Source: Neospora caninum Liverpool (taxonomy: Eukaryota; Apicomplexa; Conoidasida; Eucoccidiorida; Sarcocystidae). From it: a stretch of DNA of 64,000 nt. This document shows, in pieces, positions 24,846-35,270 of the stretch (position 1 is its first letter; every line of letters begins with the position of its first letter). The notes under the pieces are model-generated. The model ran no database searches, was not told where the DNA came from, and saw nothing but the letters and a program-made list of their open reading frames with translations. The stretch lies in assembly GCF_000208865.1 (NCBI RefSeq), contig NC_018397.1, positions 2,480,001 through 2,544,000 of the forward strand, in the 5' to 3' direction. The position numbers and the translations under genes were made by a program.

Positions 24846-27296
24846 TCTTCTGCAGACGGTCTCCCAGAAGGCAGCGCAGATATCTAGAAAGCACCGGAAA
24901 GAAAGGGAATGAAGCGCATCCCGTGGGGAGGTTCGGCCATGGAGTAGCAGTCTTTCTTTCCGCGTGTTCGAGCTGCCATCGTCACCTCCTCTCGAAAGAG
25001 CAGTGGGGCGACGGCCGGGCTCCAGGTCTGCGCGGGCCAGCTGCGGAGCACAGAACGGAGAAGAGGAACCGCGAGGAGGGCAGGGGGAGCGATTTCTCCT
25101 CGAATTAGATAAGCAAGCGTCACGGAGTCGGAAACGGTGGAGTCCGCGTTCGAGTGTCTATGCACTGGCGGTCTAACGTGTGGCTTTGTCGCGAAGACGG
25201 GCATCCGCCCACGTCCTCCATCCGGTCAACTGGTTCTCTCAGAACAAGAGGCGAGGTCCAGCGCACGGGGCGGGGGTGAGACGGAGAGGAAAGGCAACGT
25301 GGCGGTTCATCCTTACCCTCTCGTGTTTGTTGGAGATGCGAGAAAACAGGAACGAATCCAAGTTGCGAAGTCGGAACTTTCTCGGCAGCCAGGGGTGGCA
25401 TGCATATTACAGAAACGAAGTCCACGTCATCGGACGGAGTGAGAATCGAAGAAAGCCGACAGTGCTTGAATCCCAGAGCTGAAGCAACGCGTGCCTCGTC
25501 AGAAGGTCTTCACAGCATGGAGAATCCCAGGAGACTGGAGCCGCAAGTAGGGTATTAGGAGTCTGGAGCCGCACCGGGCATGAATTGAGACTGAACGTAC
25601 GGTAAAATTCGACAGTTAGCTAGCTCCATCAATGGCCACGACCCGACTGACCATGCAATTTTGAGTCCAAATCGACTTTTAGCACAGCGACAGGCTCCTG
25701 CTTTCACCAGAGAGGCAAGGGCCCTCACAGGAGACACCGTCGTCGAGCCTGGCCCCCCTGATGCATGCTGCCTGTGAGGTCTTGCTAGAACTCCGGGCAA
25801 CAGGCACAAGGGTGCACATGCGGATGGCACTGAGGCGACAGTCCAGCAAAGACACACAAAAAAGGTCAAAATACGAGCTTGGAATGCGCTTTGTGGCACT
25901 TTGCGTCCTTTCTTCGGCCTTCTCTTGGGCGCATCTCGATTCGGCAGAATGTGCGGTGTGCATGCGCACCTTCTCGGGAGGCCTTGACTATAAGCCGACA
26001 GAAATGCGCGTCAGTTACATGTCTGGACTGTGGGTGCCCCAAAAACGTCGTGGAAGAAGAAAATGAGGTTTTTGAGAAGAAAAGATGCTCTCTTGGCTCG
26101 TATTTCTTTCTCGTCCAACCGGGACCTTGGCGTTTGTCCGCACAGGTTTCTGATTTCTGCTCGTTTGACGCGCACGAAACACGTTTGTCGGAAGTCCCGT
26201 ATCTTCCTGCACAACAAATCCTGAGGTCCGTTCAGGCCAATTCTCTTTGTGGGGGTTCTGTTGTGCAGGCCGGTTTACTGAGAGAAAGGGCACTTTCTTT
26301 GGAAGAAAAGGAGGCAGACGTGGAGAGGGCTGAGGTCGTCTTTCTTCTGGTTTTCCTGCCTTAGTTCTCCAGTCGCGTAGGAGCATCGGAAGCGGACGGG
26401 GAACGCGGCAGAGAGTCGCGAGCCTGGCTGTCGAGTTTTCTGCAGAACGATTCTGTCAAGATTTCCCCTTCGTTTTCCTCTGTGTCCATGCGAAGAGGGA
26501 GACATCAGATTGAGGCGCGGAGGGAGTTCCGGTGGAGAAGATTCCACGGGAATACCACGCGGAAAGAGACAGGCATGTGCTTCCACCTCACACTTGCAAA
26601 CGTAGAGCAGGAGAGTCTCGTCCACACTGCCTTTCTCGTTTTGTATTCCGGGAAGCAGGCAACCTTCGCCTGACTGGAAGGAGGTGCGCGACGCCATATT
26701 TCTGGCTCTCTACCCGGCGTCTTTTTCACGTGGAGAACCAGTTCGTCGCCACTTCACTGGAACAACTCTTCTTCGTCTCCGGTCCAGATCTCTACCGCCC
26801 CGACCAGCCCGGTGCACTGGTTTTGTCTCCCATAGATCTCCCCTCCTCTGACTCAGTCCTTTTTTCTTGCTTTTTTTCCAGGGTCCCTCCGTCCCTTCCG
26901 TCCGTGATGAGTGCCGTGATGTACCACTAATACGAGGGCCTATTACGTTAACGACTGTATTTCCTGTAAGGTCGAGGTTCCCCCTCTGCTTATTTCAGCC
27001 AAGTCCAAAAAGGCGCTATCCAGGAGACCTTGCCACGTTCTCAATTCGTCGTTTCTCGGAGCAGGGAAGTCCGTTCTTCGCGGTGTGAGGGAAGAAAACG
27101 CCAGCTTTGGTTTGTGAACCGAGATAGCTCATGCTGTGCCAACGTATTCAGGAGTGTCTAGCCTGACGGAGGGAAACCCAAGGCGTCCCGTGTATTGTTT
27201 TCTTTCTCATTGGTCCGGGAGAGTCTGCTACGCCGACAGCGTGCCAGTGACGGAACTAGGTGGCACCAGGTCGTCAACGAAGACGCCGATGAAGAC
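24846..27296. other. Divergent intergenic region between TRIT1 and the RBM39-like gene
   Basis: This 2.45-kb region has a gene leaving in each direction, so it should contain two promoters or one bidirectional promoter plus both 5' UTRs. None of the short frames has a recognisable domain. If the tRNA-modification gene starts at a later ATG, its 5' UTR extends into the interval assigned to exon 1. Confidence 0.5.
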
Positions 27297-27401
27297 GTGA
27301 GTTGTTTTGTTTTCTTTACACGGGCCTGTCTGGCTGTCTTGTGGGTTTTTTCCCGTTCGGGTTGTTTTCCTCCAAAAGTGCGACACACTCCCTCCTAGCA
27401 G
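27297..27401 (+). other. Candidate 5' UTR intron of the RBM39-like gene
   Basis: GAAGAC|GTGAGT at 27297 is a strong donor. CTCCTAGCAG|GAAAATGG ends just before the start codon, with a pyrimidine-containing tract ahead of it. Removing 27297-27401 would place the ATG five bases into the second exon. A neighbouring TAG at 27396-27398 is an alternative acceptor. Inferred from splice consensus only. Confidence 0.45.
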
Positions 27402-27405
27402 GAAA

Positions 27406-29600
27406 ATGGGCGACCTCGATTTCGACGAGGTAGAGAAGCTCCTGGACAATCGGGACGCGGGCCGCGACAAGGAGGAAAGCATGTATCTAGAGAATGATGA
27501 GAAGGCTGTGAACAATGAACGCAGCGAGAGGTCAGCCCCCTCCAAAGCTACAATTGGTCCGCCGTCTCGACGGGGCGGGGCTCGAAGTGGCGGAGGCGAC
27601 CGCGGCTCGCCTTCGCGGTCTCCAGGGGCAAACAGAATGAAAGGGAAGAGTGGAAGAGGGGACGATGGGCGGGGACCAAGAGGAGGCAACAGCACAAAGA
27701 AGGGTTCTGAGAGTTTGAGCAAGAGGGAAAAGGAAGGCGCCTACCACAGAGAGTGGCCCAGCGGGTCAGGGTACGGCAGCAGGAGGGACGATCACGATGA
27801 CAGATGGAGAGGACGGCGCGGAGACGACAGGCATAAAGGGGGCCCGTCAAGATCGATGCGCAGCCGGAGTAGGGACAGAAGACGGGCGTCGAGAAGCCCG
27901 CACTACGGACGTGACGGTCGTGGGGGACCGGGAGGTAGGGGACCCAGCCCTGGTGCTCTTCGGGACGAAGCTGTATACATTAGGATGCGGCGGGAAAGAG
28001 ATGAACAGCAGAAAAAACAGCGCGAGGACGAATTGAAGAAGCGGGAAGTTGAGGAGGCCCGACGCGATGACCTTACTGTACTCGTCCTGAATCTGTGCTT
28101 GAAAGCAGAAGAGAAACATATTTACGAATTCTTCTCCGCGAACGCGGGGAAGATTCGAGATATTCAGTTAATTCGGGATCAGCGCTCGGGCACCTCCAAA
28201 GGCGTCGCATATGTTGAGTTCTACACTCAAGAGAGTGTGATCAAAGCGATGGCTCTGAATGGTATTGCTTTCAAGGGACAGCCGCTTCGTGTTCAGGCGT
28301 CGATGGCGGAGAAGAATCGCGCCGCCCGTGCAGCGAAACAGCAACAGCAAGGAGGGGGAGCGGCTGAATCGGCAGTGGTGAGCATTCCAATGCGAGTGTA
28401 TGTAGGCGGACTTGTGGACAGCCTTGCGAAGATACAAGAAGAAGATCTCCGAGTGCTCTTTGGACCATTTGGGCGCATCAACGAAGTCGAGATACCGAAG
28501 GACGCGAACACCGGGGGACTACGGGGATACGGTTTCGTAACCTACGCATCTGCTGCTGACGCTCATGAGGCCATGCAGCACATGAACAACTTCGAATTGC
28601 TCGGTCAACAACTCAGGGTTGGCTATGCTGCTGACGGTGTTCGAGGTACCGCCACCGAGGGGACGCTCCAGCAGGTGGCAGCGGCCGCAGCACTTCAGCA
28701 ACAGCAGCAGCAGCAGCTGGTCCCGCCCCCCCAGGTCTCCCAAGAAGCTGTGCTTGCACAACAGCTTGCAGCCCAAGCAGCTGCTGCGAAGCAGGGTGCT
28801 CAGCCTCTCGGAGCCGCCGAGGAAAAGAAGGACGTCCAGGAGAAGGACGAGGATGATGGCGTTCTGGACGATGACGATGGAGACAAGGGCCTGATTCATG
28901 GGAGAGACCACAAGCAAGCGTTGATGCAAAAGCTCCTCAACCGAGATGCTAGCACGTCTGCCAGCTCTAACACTGGATCAACTCAGGTGAGATGTTGAAA
29001 GCCATGGTCTTCTTCATGACGGCTGGATGAGTTGGAGGTACGGTACAACAGTGACGGGCACTGCTGCCATTTCGAGTCTGAATGCATTGATATTAGTGTC
29101 ATATCACCCCTTCTGATGGAGGATGTGATGCAAGTGCATTTGTCTGGTTAGTAGCAGGAAGCAGGCTTTTTGACAAGTCGAACCTGGCCGCGCCAGTATG
29201 TTGGTATCGTGGTAGTTTCTTTTGTTTTTGTTGCTGCTGCCGTCTTGTGCAGACTGGATTCCTCCGGGCGAGCAATGGGGCATTATTTGCGGACAACGCG
29301 ACAGGCAGCTGTAACGTCGTTCTGCACAACATGTTCGCTCCCAAAGACGTTGATTTGAAGGAGGATCCACATTTTTTCCTAGACCTGGGAGACGATGTAC
29401 GCGATGAGTGCAAGAAATTTGGCTCGGTAGAGAAGGTATGGATCGACGAGCGAAATGTCGACGGCAACGTTTGGATCCGGTTCGCCCATCCGGATCAAGC
29501 CCGGGCGGCGTTTGGCGCGCTCAATGGACGATACTTCGCTGGAAAGCCGATCAGCGCAGAATTCATCAGCGATGCAGTATGGTCAAGCACCTGCTCGTGA
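27406..29600 (+). CDS. RBM39: CC1/RBM39 (CAPER-alpha)-type splicing factor, three RRM-like domains
   Basis: SR-like splicing factor that links U2AF/SF3B-type ligands to 3' splice-site recognition in the nucleus. Two exons (27406-28986, 29253-29600) join in phase for 642 residues. The N-terminal ~210 residues are rich in Arg, Ser, Gly and Asp. RRM1 is at about 223-305 (TVLVLNL; GVAYVEF) and RRM2 at about 329-412 (MRVYVGGL; GYGFVTYA). A Gln run is encoded at 28696-28716, followed by an acidic stretch (EKDEDDGVLDDDDGD). Exon 2 encodes the U2AF-homology-motif RRM (CNVVLHNMFAPKDV; WIRFAHPDQA), with GRYFAGK matching the UHM R-x-F position. The start context, GGAAAATGG, is close to the Toxoplasma consensus. 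The domain order (RS, RRM, RRM, UHM) is diagnostic of the CC1 family. The last dozen residues after the UHM differ from animal homologues. Confidence 0.93.
28696..28716 (+). repeat. Short CAG/CAA run encoding seven glutamines
   Basis: A near-pure CAG run with one CAA interruption lies between RRM2 and the acidic segment of the RBM39-like protein, inside an Ala/Gln-rich linker. It is a candidate length polymorphism. Confidence 0.8.
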
Positions 29601-30879
29601 CTACGGCGACCTGAGTCCCAGCATTGTCGCTTCCCTTGACAGGTGCACGTCGGGACTCGTCCGGGCTCCTTCGTTCTGCGTCCATTTGAGGCACTCGACA
29701 TGCGACAAATCAGGATCTGTTTGCATATCTGCGTCGGCGGACTGTGAAGTCCGGGGGCATCTCTGTTGCTGAGGACGCCGGATCCTGGATGGACACAAGA
29801 TATCGGGGAAGCGTTTACCTTTTTTCAAAACCTTGCCACCTTTAATTTCTCAGTCATGTTGGCTGCTCTCAGTGTCGTCTCATGAGTTGGTGAATTGGCG
29901 GGCATACAACTGAATTTGCCTAGTGTCTCTTATAGAAAGCTTTCCTTCCCGAGCTCATTTACGTGTGAGTGGCAGAAAATCATTGCAGTATCTTTCGATG
30001 CTTCGGCTGCCGTGCTTCATTAACCTGACTATTGAAAATATCACAAATGTGCGTCTAATTTTCTTGCTGACTGACAATCGGCGATTTGTGCTATCAAGAA
30101 ATGTGCCCGACTGAGATACGATAACCTACCTCCACTTTTGGGCATGTCCGTGGAGTTCCACTGCGAGGGCGGGATTTCATTTCGTGCTGGGAGTGGCCGC
30201 TGTTCCGTAGCGCTGTAAGCACAGTAGACTAGTTCGCTTGCATGTCATTCGCCGAATCTAACCGTAGACAATAGGAGAAAATTGAGATAATGGGATCTTT
30301 ACGTTTTTTGCCTTTAAGTGTGAATTGCAATCCCCGTTTTTTGCGGATCTGGACGAACGAGATACTGCTCGTTGTCGGGACACAGCGTTTGGCCGGACTG
30401 CTGCTGAACACCGCTGTGTTGCTTAGAGGTGACAGTGAACGGATAAACCAGATGCCCGGTGCTGATATTTCTACCCTAGCCTACTAACCAGATAGAGCAG
30501 GACCACGCAAGGTCCGCTGGCTTTGGCTTGCCTCTGCAGGGGATAAGCACTGTGTTACATTGCCGCGCTGTTCTCTCATGGCACTTGACTAAACATTTCG
30601 GCCGAAAGCGAAAATGTGTCAGTCTTTTAGGTAGATTTGTTTCCCCTGTCTGAATATAATCAGCTGCAAGAAACCAATGTCGTGATAGGAACGTAAAGAT
30701 TATATGTGAGCAGGAATGTCTGTTGTGTCTGTACACTACGATGAAATGGGGTCCACCGGCAGAGCAAACGGAGGTGAAGGACACCTCGTTTGGCCTCGAA
30801 TGGAGAGTCCAACCGCACCAATTCTAATGACCGCAGCCTCTCAGGCAAGTCGCGCATTGCTCCGGGAACTCACTGTTGA
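29601..30879. other. RBM39-like 3' flank, lower-GC sequence without a recognised gene
   Basis: The sequence is visibly poorer in GC than flanking exons. No frame could be joined into a known domain. A short Cys-containing frame near 30157-30225 is mentioned among the rejected items. The left part should be the RBM39-like 3' UTR. Confidence 0.45.
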
Positions 30880-32402
30880 AGCGAAGGGACCGTTGATTGT
30901 CATTTCGGTTACTACGGAGTTCTATTCAGCAATATCAAGAACTACGCTATAGCGCCTTACATGTTCCTTATGTTCGACATGACTGGATCTCACGCCGCGC
31001 GGTATGATCCAACAGTGCTGAGAGTCCTTTCTCACGGGTCTGGCGCGGATGGCCAACGCCTGACACGGCCCTGTATCAGTGGATGCTCCGGACAAGGTTC
31101 GCTACTCATCAGGAGTTCTGTTCAACCGCTGTTAGATCACAACTCGGGTTGTGCGTCCAGGAGTCTGCACCGTGCAAGGCTGCGCATGCCACCCAGGATG
31201 GAGCGGGGATGACTGCAATGTGCGAGCGTGCCCTTCAGATTGTAACCAACACGGCATATGCATTGCCGGAGTATGTAAATGCCTCGATAATTTTGCTGGA
31301 GTTGACTGCGGGTAAAGACTGTCCTAAGCGTTTGCTGAAGCGTACAAAAATATGTTCTCGAAACACGGCGTCTTCAAGTGTGCTAGAGGTATAACAGGCG
31401 ATCAAAACCCTGCGGAATTCGTGAAATACTCCCGAGATCAGACTGCTCCAGGCACGGCGATTGCCAGGGTGGTGAATGCATGTCAGTGAACACTGATATC
31501 ATGGGTATCATTTAGTGGAAAACGTCGGGTGCAGATGTCGTCCGCCCTGGACAGGCCGTGACTGTTCCACTTGGCTTTGCGTCGACATGTGCTGTGGACA
31601 CGGTGAGTTGGCATTTACCGTACATGTAGCCTCTTGCTTGTTAACAACTACTAACAGGGGATTGTGACTATGCGACTGGGAAATGCGCCTGCCACCCGCC
31701 TTACGGTGGTGATAATTGTGCTGAGACTCGCTGTCCAAGACTCTGCTCGGTATGCAAGCAGAGGCGCAAACAAATCTACATCGACACACACCGTCAAACA
31801 GGGCAAGGGTGAATGTCTCCCGTCGGGGACGTGCCGCTGTTTCCCCAGATATGTAGGAGCAGGCAAGCATCTCAACATGCCAATACGTGAGGCGAAGGAA
31901 GCCATTAACGATATTGAGCAGACTGCAGCCGAGAAGAGTGTCCTCACAATTGCAGGTAGAGCTGGTTGAAAGCGTAATATGAGAACGTTCTTCACATCCC
32001 GCTGTCTTCACTTTGCCAGCGGCCAGGGTACTTGCGAAGACAAAGTCTGCCACTGTTTCGAAGGTAGTTCGCAGCAAAGGTAGAACGAACTCATTCGCAG
32101 TGTTTGGATGCTGCACGATCAGGTTTTAGAGGCATCGACTGCTCTTTTAAAATACCAATCGCTGGAAAAGTGAACTCCGATGCGAGTAACTAGGACGCAT
32201 GCGTGCTACAAGCCACCCGGGTAGTTCAGCATTGATGTGTAACAGGCGCAAATGGCCACGGAGACGGCATGTGTTCGAACCGTGGGTCTTGCCACCACGG
32301 CAAGGGTGTCTTTGGTGGTTCATCAGGTAGTAACTAATGCGTATTCTGAGTCAGGGATCTGCAGGTGCAAAGCAGGTGAAGACCACGCAAGTGGCTGCAA
32401 CC
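30880..32402 (+). pseudogene. Cryptic EGF-like repeat locus with 44-64 nt introns; possibly decayed
   Basis: At least five tenascin-type EGF modules can be read on the plus strand in several frames. Removing short GT-AG segments restores the EGF pattern in phase: 31097-31160 (64 nt; CSGQG|VCTVQGCACHPGW), 31472-31515 (44 nt; CSRHGDCQG|VENVGCRC), 31603-31657 (55 nt; CCGHG|GDCDYATGKCACH), 31750-31801 (52 nt; RLCS|GKGECLPSGTCRC) and 32306-32354 (49 nt; CHHGKG|ICRCKAG). A 182-nt intron (32064-32245) may join HCFEG to ANGHGDGMCSNRG. EGF repeats are extracellular protein-binding modules, so a secreted or surface adhesin is the likely origin. Against a working gene: a stop at 31313 after FAGVDCG, a frame slip near 31355 in a unit that has lost cysteines (SKHGVFKCARGITGD), an apparent extra C near 32023, and no start or membrane anchor found. 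I call it a probable pseudogene; an active gene with mis-set boundaries remains possible. Confidence 0.55.
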
Positions 32403-35270
32403 AACTAAGTATCCAGCATGAGCCACTCAGGATTTGTCGGGCAGGAGTGTGACAGGCTGGATCCCATGTTGATCGTGAGCACTTGCCATTCAAGCAGCAT
32501 TCTGTATCTGTAGCGGCTGGCATTTGAAAAACCAACATCCTTGCGCTTTAAGAACAACAGACAGGCAACCTAAACACAACGGCAATATAGATATTTACTA
32601 ATACAGTTGATCATCGCACAACCGGTATCTAAAGTTGCCATATTCTAGCGGTCCTGGTGATATGTTGACCGACGGGGACAGCCCTGCCGAGGGGGCAGTC
32701 GATTCCTTCGAAACATGCACAACATGTGACTCTGTTTAATATTAAAAATAAAACTGAAGAACCGATGACACTGGAATTAGTGCGCACGTAGAAATGCCTT
32801 TAGCGTCTGAGGCAATCACTTCCATGTGTGTAAACCTTGACTGTATTTGGCGATTCATAGATTTTGTCGCGGTACCACCACATGCAATTCACCCACGTAC
32901 ACAGCAACAATTCGTTTGCACATGCTTGGTGGAGAAGGTTGTCTTACTAGCGTTATGAGTTGCCAGCCAGCCACAAGACCAGCTAGTTTTGGCGATTGGA
33001 GTTTTTGAGCTAGTACGTTGAATGCTTGCCGCGTGTTACTCATATTGTTCTCTGGACCGGTTCTACGTAGAAAGCTCCAAACGTTTTTTGTACTAGGGGT
33101 GTTTGCCCTAGTGAAGACGCCGGGGTGAGCCAAGTCGGGTCGAACGATTGCAGGGCGTCTTCCATTGTTGTATCTTCATTTGCGTCAAGACTGTGCAGCT
33201 CAGCTCACTACAGGAATGGTCGTAACAGTACCGAGGCTATGCTACAATGCATGCACTGTGAATCAAGCGACAGCAGACTGCAACTAGGGCAACAGTCGTA
33301 GTAAGTGGAAGCTGCTTGTCCGTGGCTTCCCACCTTCGCTGTTCCAAAGAAGAGCGATTGGTGCCATCTTGAGCGGTATGGATGGTAGAGCGCTACCGCT
33401 GTGCGTGGTAGCGTAGAGGAGAGCACAGAGTGCCCGTCGTTTTTTTGTGCCTTCTTGACTGAGTAAAGCTGGCTTTTTTAACAGCAGACAATCGACCGGA
33501 CGCCTCTGTGCAAGGGGTTCCACTCACCGAGAGTGCGGCTGCTGATGGAGGCACACGTTTTTTATCATCAGGCATCTCTTCATTCGAAGGAATTTGCCCC
33601 GTCGACGTTATCCAGTATGCGAGATCGGTGCACAGAGGGTTTTTCCTGTACAGATTGTTTCCACTTGCAGAAAAGGAACAAGTATCACCGATTTGCGTGT
33701 GCAGGGTTGGCAACCTTGCGCTAGTTTAGACGTTCGTCCGCTCCCCGGAGGAACTCGGCACCAACTCGGTGGTCTTTCTTCCGGGAGGAGAAAAAGCCAT
33801 GGAGGAGGGTCACCTGTTTTTTTTCTGGGAGTAAGCCGCTGTACATCCTGTAGCCCCCAGCTCTATTGAGGCACCCCAGTAGTGCGCCTATTTCTTCCAC
33901 GGCCCGTGGGCCTTTCAGCGGTGCATCACTTTTTGGCAGTTGCCACGAGTCTGGCTGCCTCTCGCTGTTCACCACATAAACCACCCCCATCGAAATAGTG
34001 GCACAGCCTGACTTGCGCGTCTTCCGTAGACTGTCCGCATATGATTCCACGTATGCCTTCTCTCGCTTATCATCGTTTCCACTTATTTGCTTCCAAGGAA
34101 TTAAGTAGTCGACTGAGGATGAAAACGGCGATACAACGGAGGGATTTGTTCCCTCAGCCTGTTACCGGTTGCTCGGTGTAGCTACAGGTGTGCCAGCGAC
34201 CTGCAGTCTGTGCATGCAAGCAGTAAGGCCTCTGCGTCCCTAGCGCGATCTCGGACGGTCGCACAAACGAGAGAGATCGCACGTGACACGAGACCCCCTG
34301 TAACGATTTTAAGAGGCGAGCGGAGAGGATAGCAGTTAGGAACGCAGTTGGGAATTCAGAAGGCAGTATACCAGTCCGCATGCATCCCAACAATTGTACC
34401 ACTCTTTAAATGCATCGATAAAAACAGGAAACACGAAGTTGGAAAACCGCACGGGTCCGGTAACTCTCGTGTGGACGCCCGGCAATTCCGGGCGTCCGTC
34501 GAGTCTTCTCCGCCACCTTGATCTTTACAGCAGGGGAGAACCGTCAATTGCTCTTCCTTTGTAGTTTCCGGGATTTTTTCAAGCGGCTACGCGATTTCCC
34601 ACGAAAACAACACGTCTTCTCCTCCTTGGCAGGACACATCGCAATTTGCTTCTTTTCTTTCTTTACCGTTGAGGAGGGGGAAACGGGAGACACGCCGTTT
34701 TCCGTCTTCCCCCTCCGCCAAGCACGACACAACGCGTCGTTCGTCGAGGAGACAAGCGCTGTGTAGGAATGCATCTGTCCCAGTCTACATCTGCTGACCG
34801 GCACGCGGGGGACTCCATTGTTTTCTTTCGAGGGTGAGCCGCCCCTGCATCCTTGTTTCCACGTGCGTTCTCTGTGGATCTGGCTGCCCCAAGTGGACTG
34901 CCTCTCGTTGCGTGGCCACAGGTGTGACGTCTCTCGAAATCAGTCCTGTCGACAGCATTTTCTCTCGGAGAACGAGGGGTTTTTGCGTGCTGGAGGAGCG
35001 CACATTCAGAGTCCCCAGCAGCACTTTTGTCTCTGGGCCACCACGGCAACCGCAGAAATCCGATCATCCCTCAGTGCTTTCCTTCTTTTGTGTAAGGGAC
35101 AGAGGCACCGTCGGGGAGGCTGTTCTGGGGGGTTTTCTGTCGTTAGAAACGTCGCTGCCTCGTGGTTTTTAGCCGCGGTGGTCATCATCTGGATTCGAGC
35201 GCAAAACTATCAGGCGTTAGCGCGTGGTTTTTAAAGCCGTGTTCTCCAAGATTGCTTCCAGGGACTGACG
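32403..35270. other. Lower-GC spacer and presumed eIF4E-like upstream region
   Basis: This 2.9-kb stretch follows the last recognisable EGF module. Up to about 34.4 kb it is AT-richer and shows no frame with a known domain. From about 34.4 kb composition returns to the local average, and the part before 35271 should hold the promoter and 5' UTR of the eIF4E-like gene. A GC-rich hairpin lies at 34473-34497. Confidence 0.45.
34473..34497. repeat. Perfect 10-bp inverted repeat with 5-nt loop
   Basis: GGACGCCCGG and CCGGGCGTCC are exact reverse complements separated by CAATT. The stem is all G-C or A-T paired, with nine of ten pairs G-C. It lies about 775 bp upstream of the eIF4E-like start codon. 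It could fold in a 5' UTR transcript or mark a boundary; its function is unknown. Confidence 0.75.

Noticed and set aside
30157..30225. Cys-containing frame resembling a sushi-like fragment (SVEFHCEGGISF ... SGRC)
   Set aside because: Too short, only two cysteines and no neighbouring matching half. It may belong with the EGF locus but cannot be supported.
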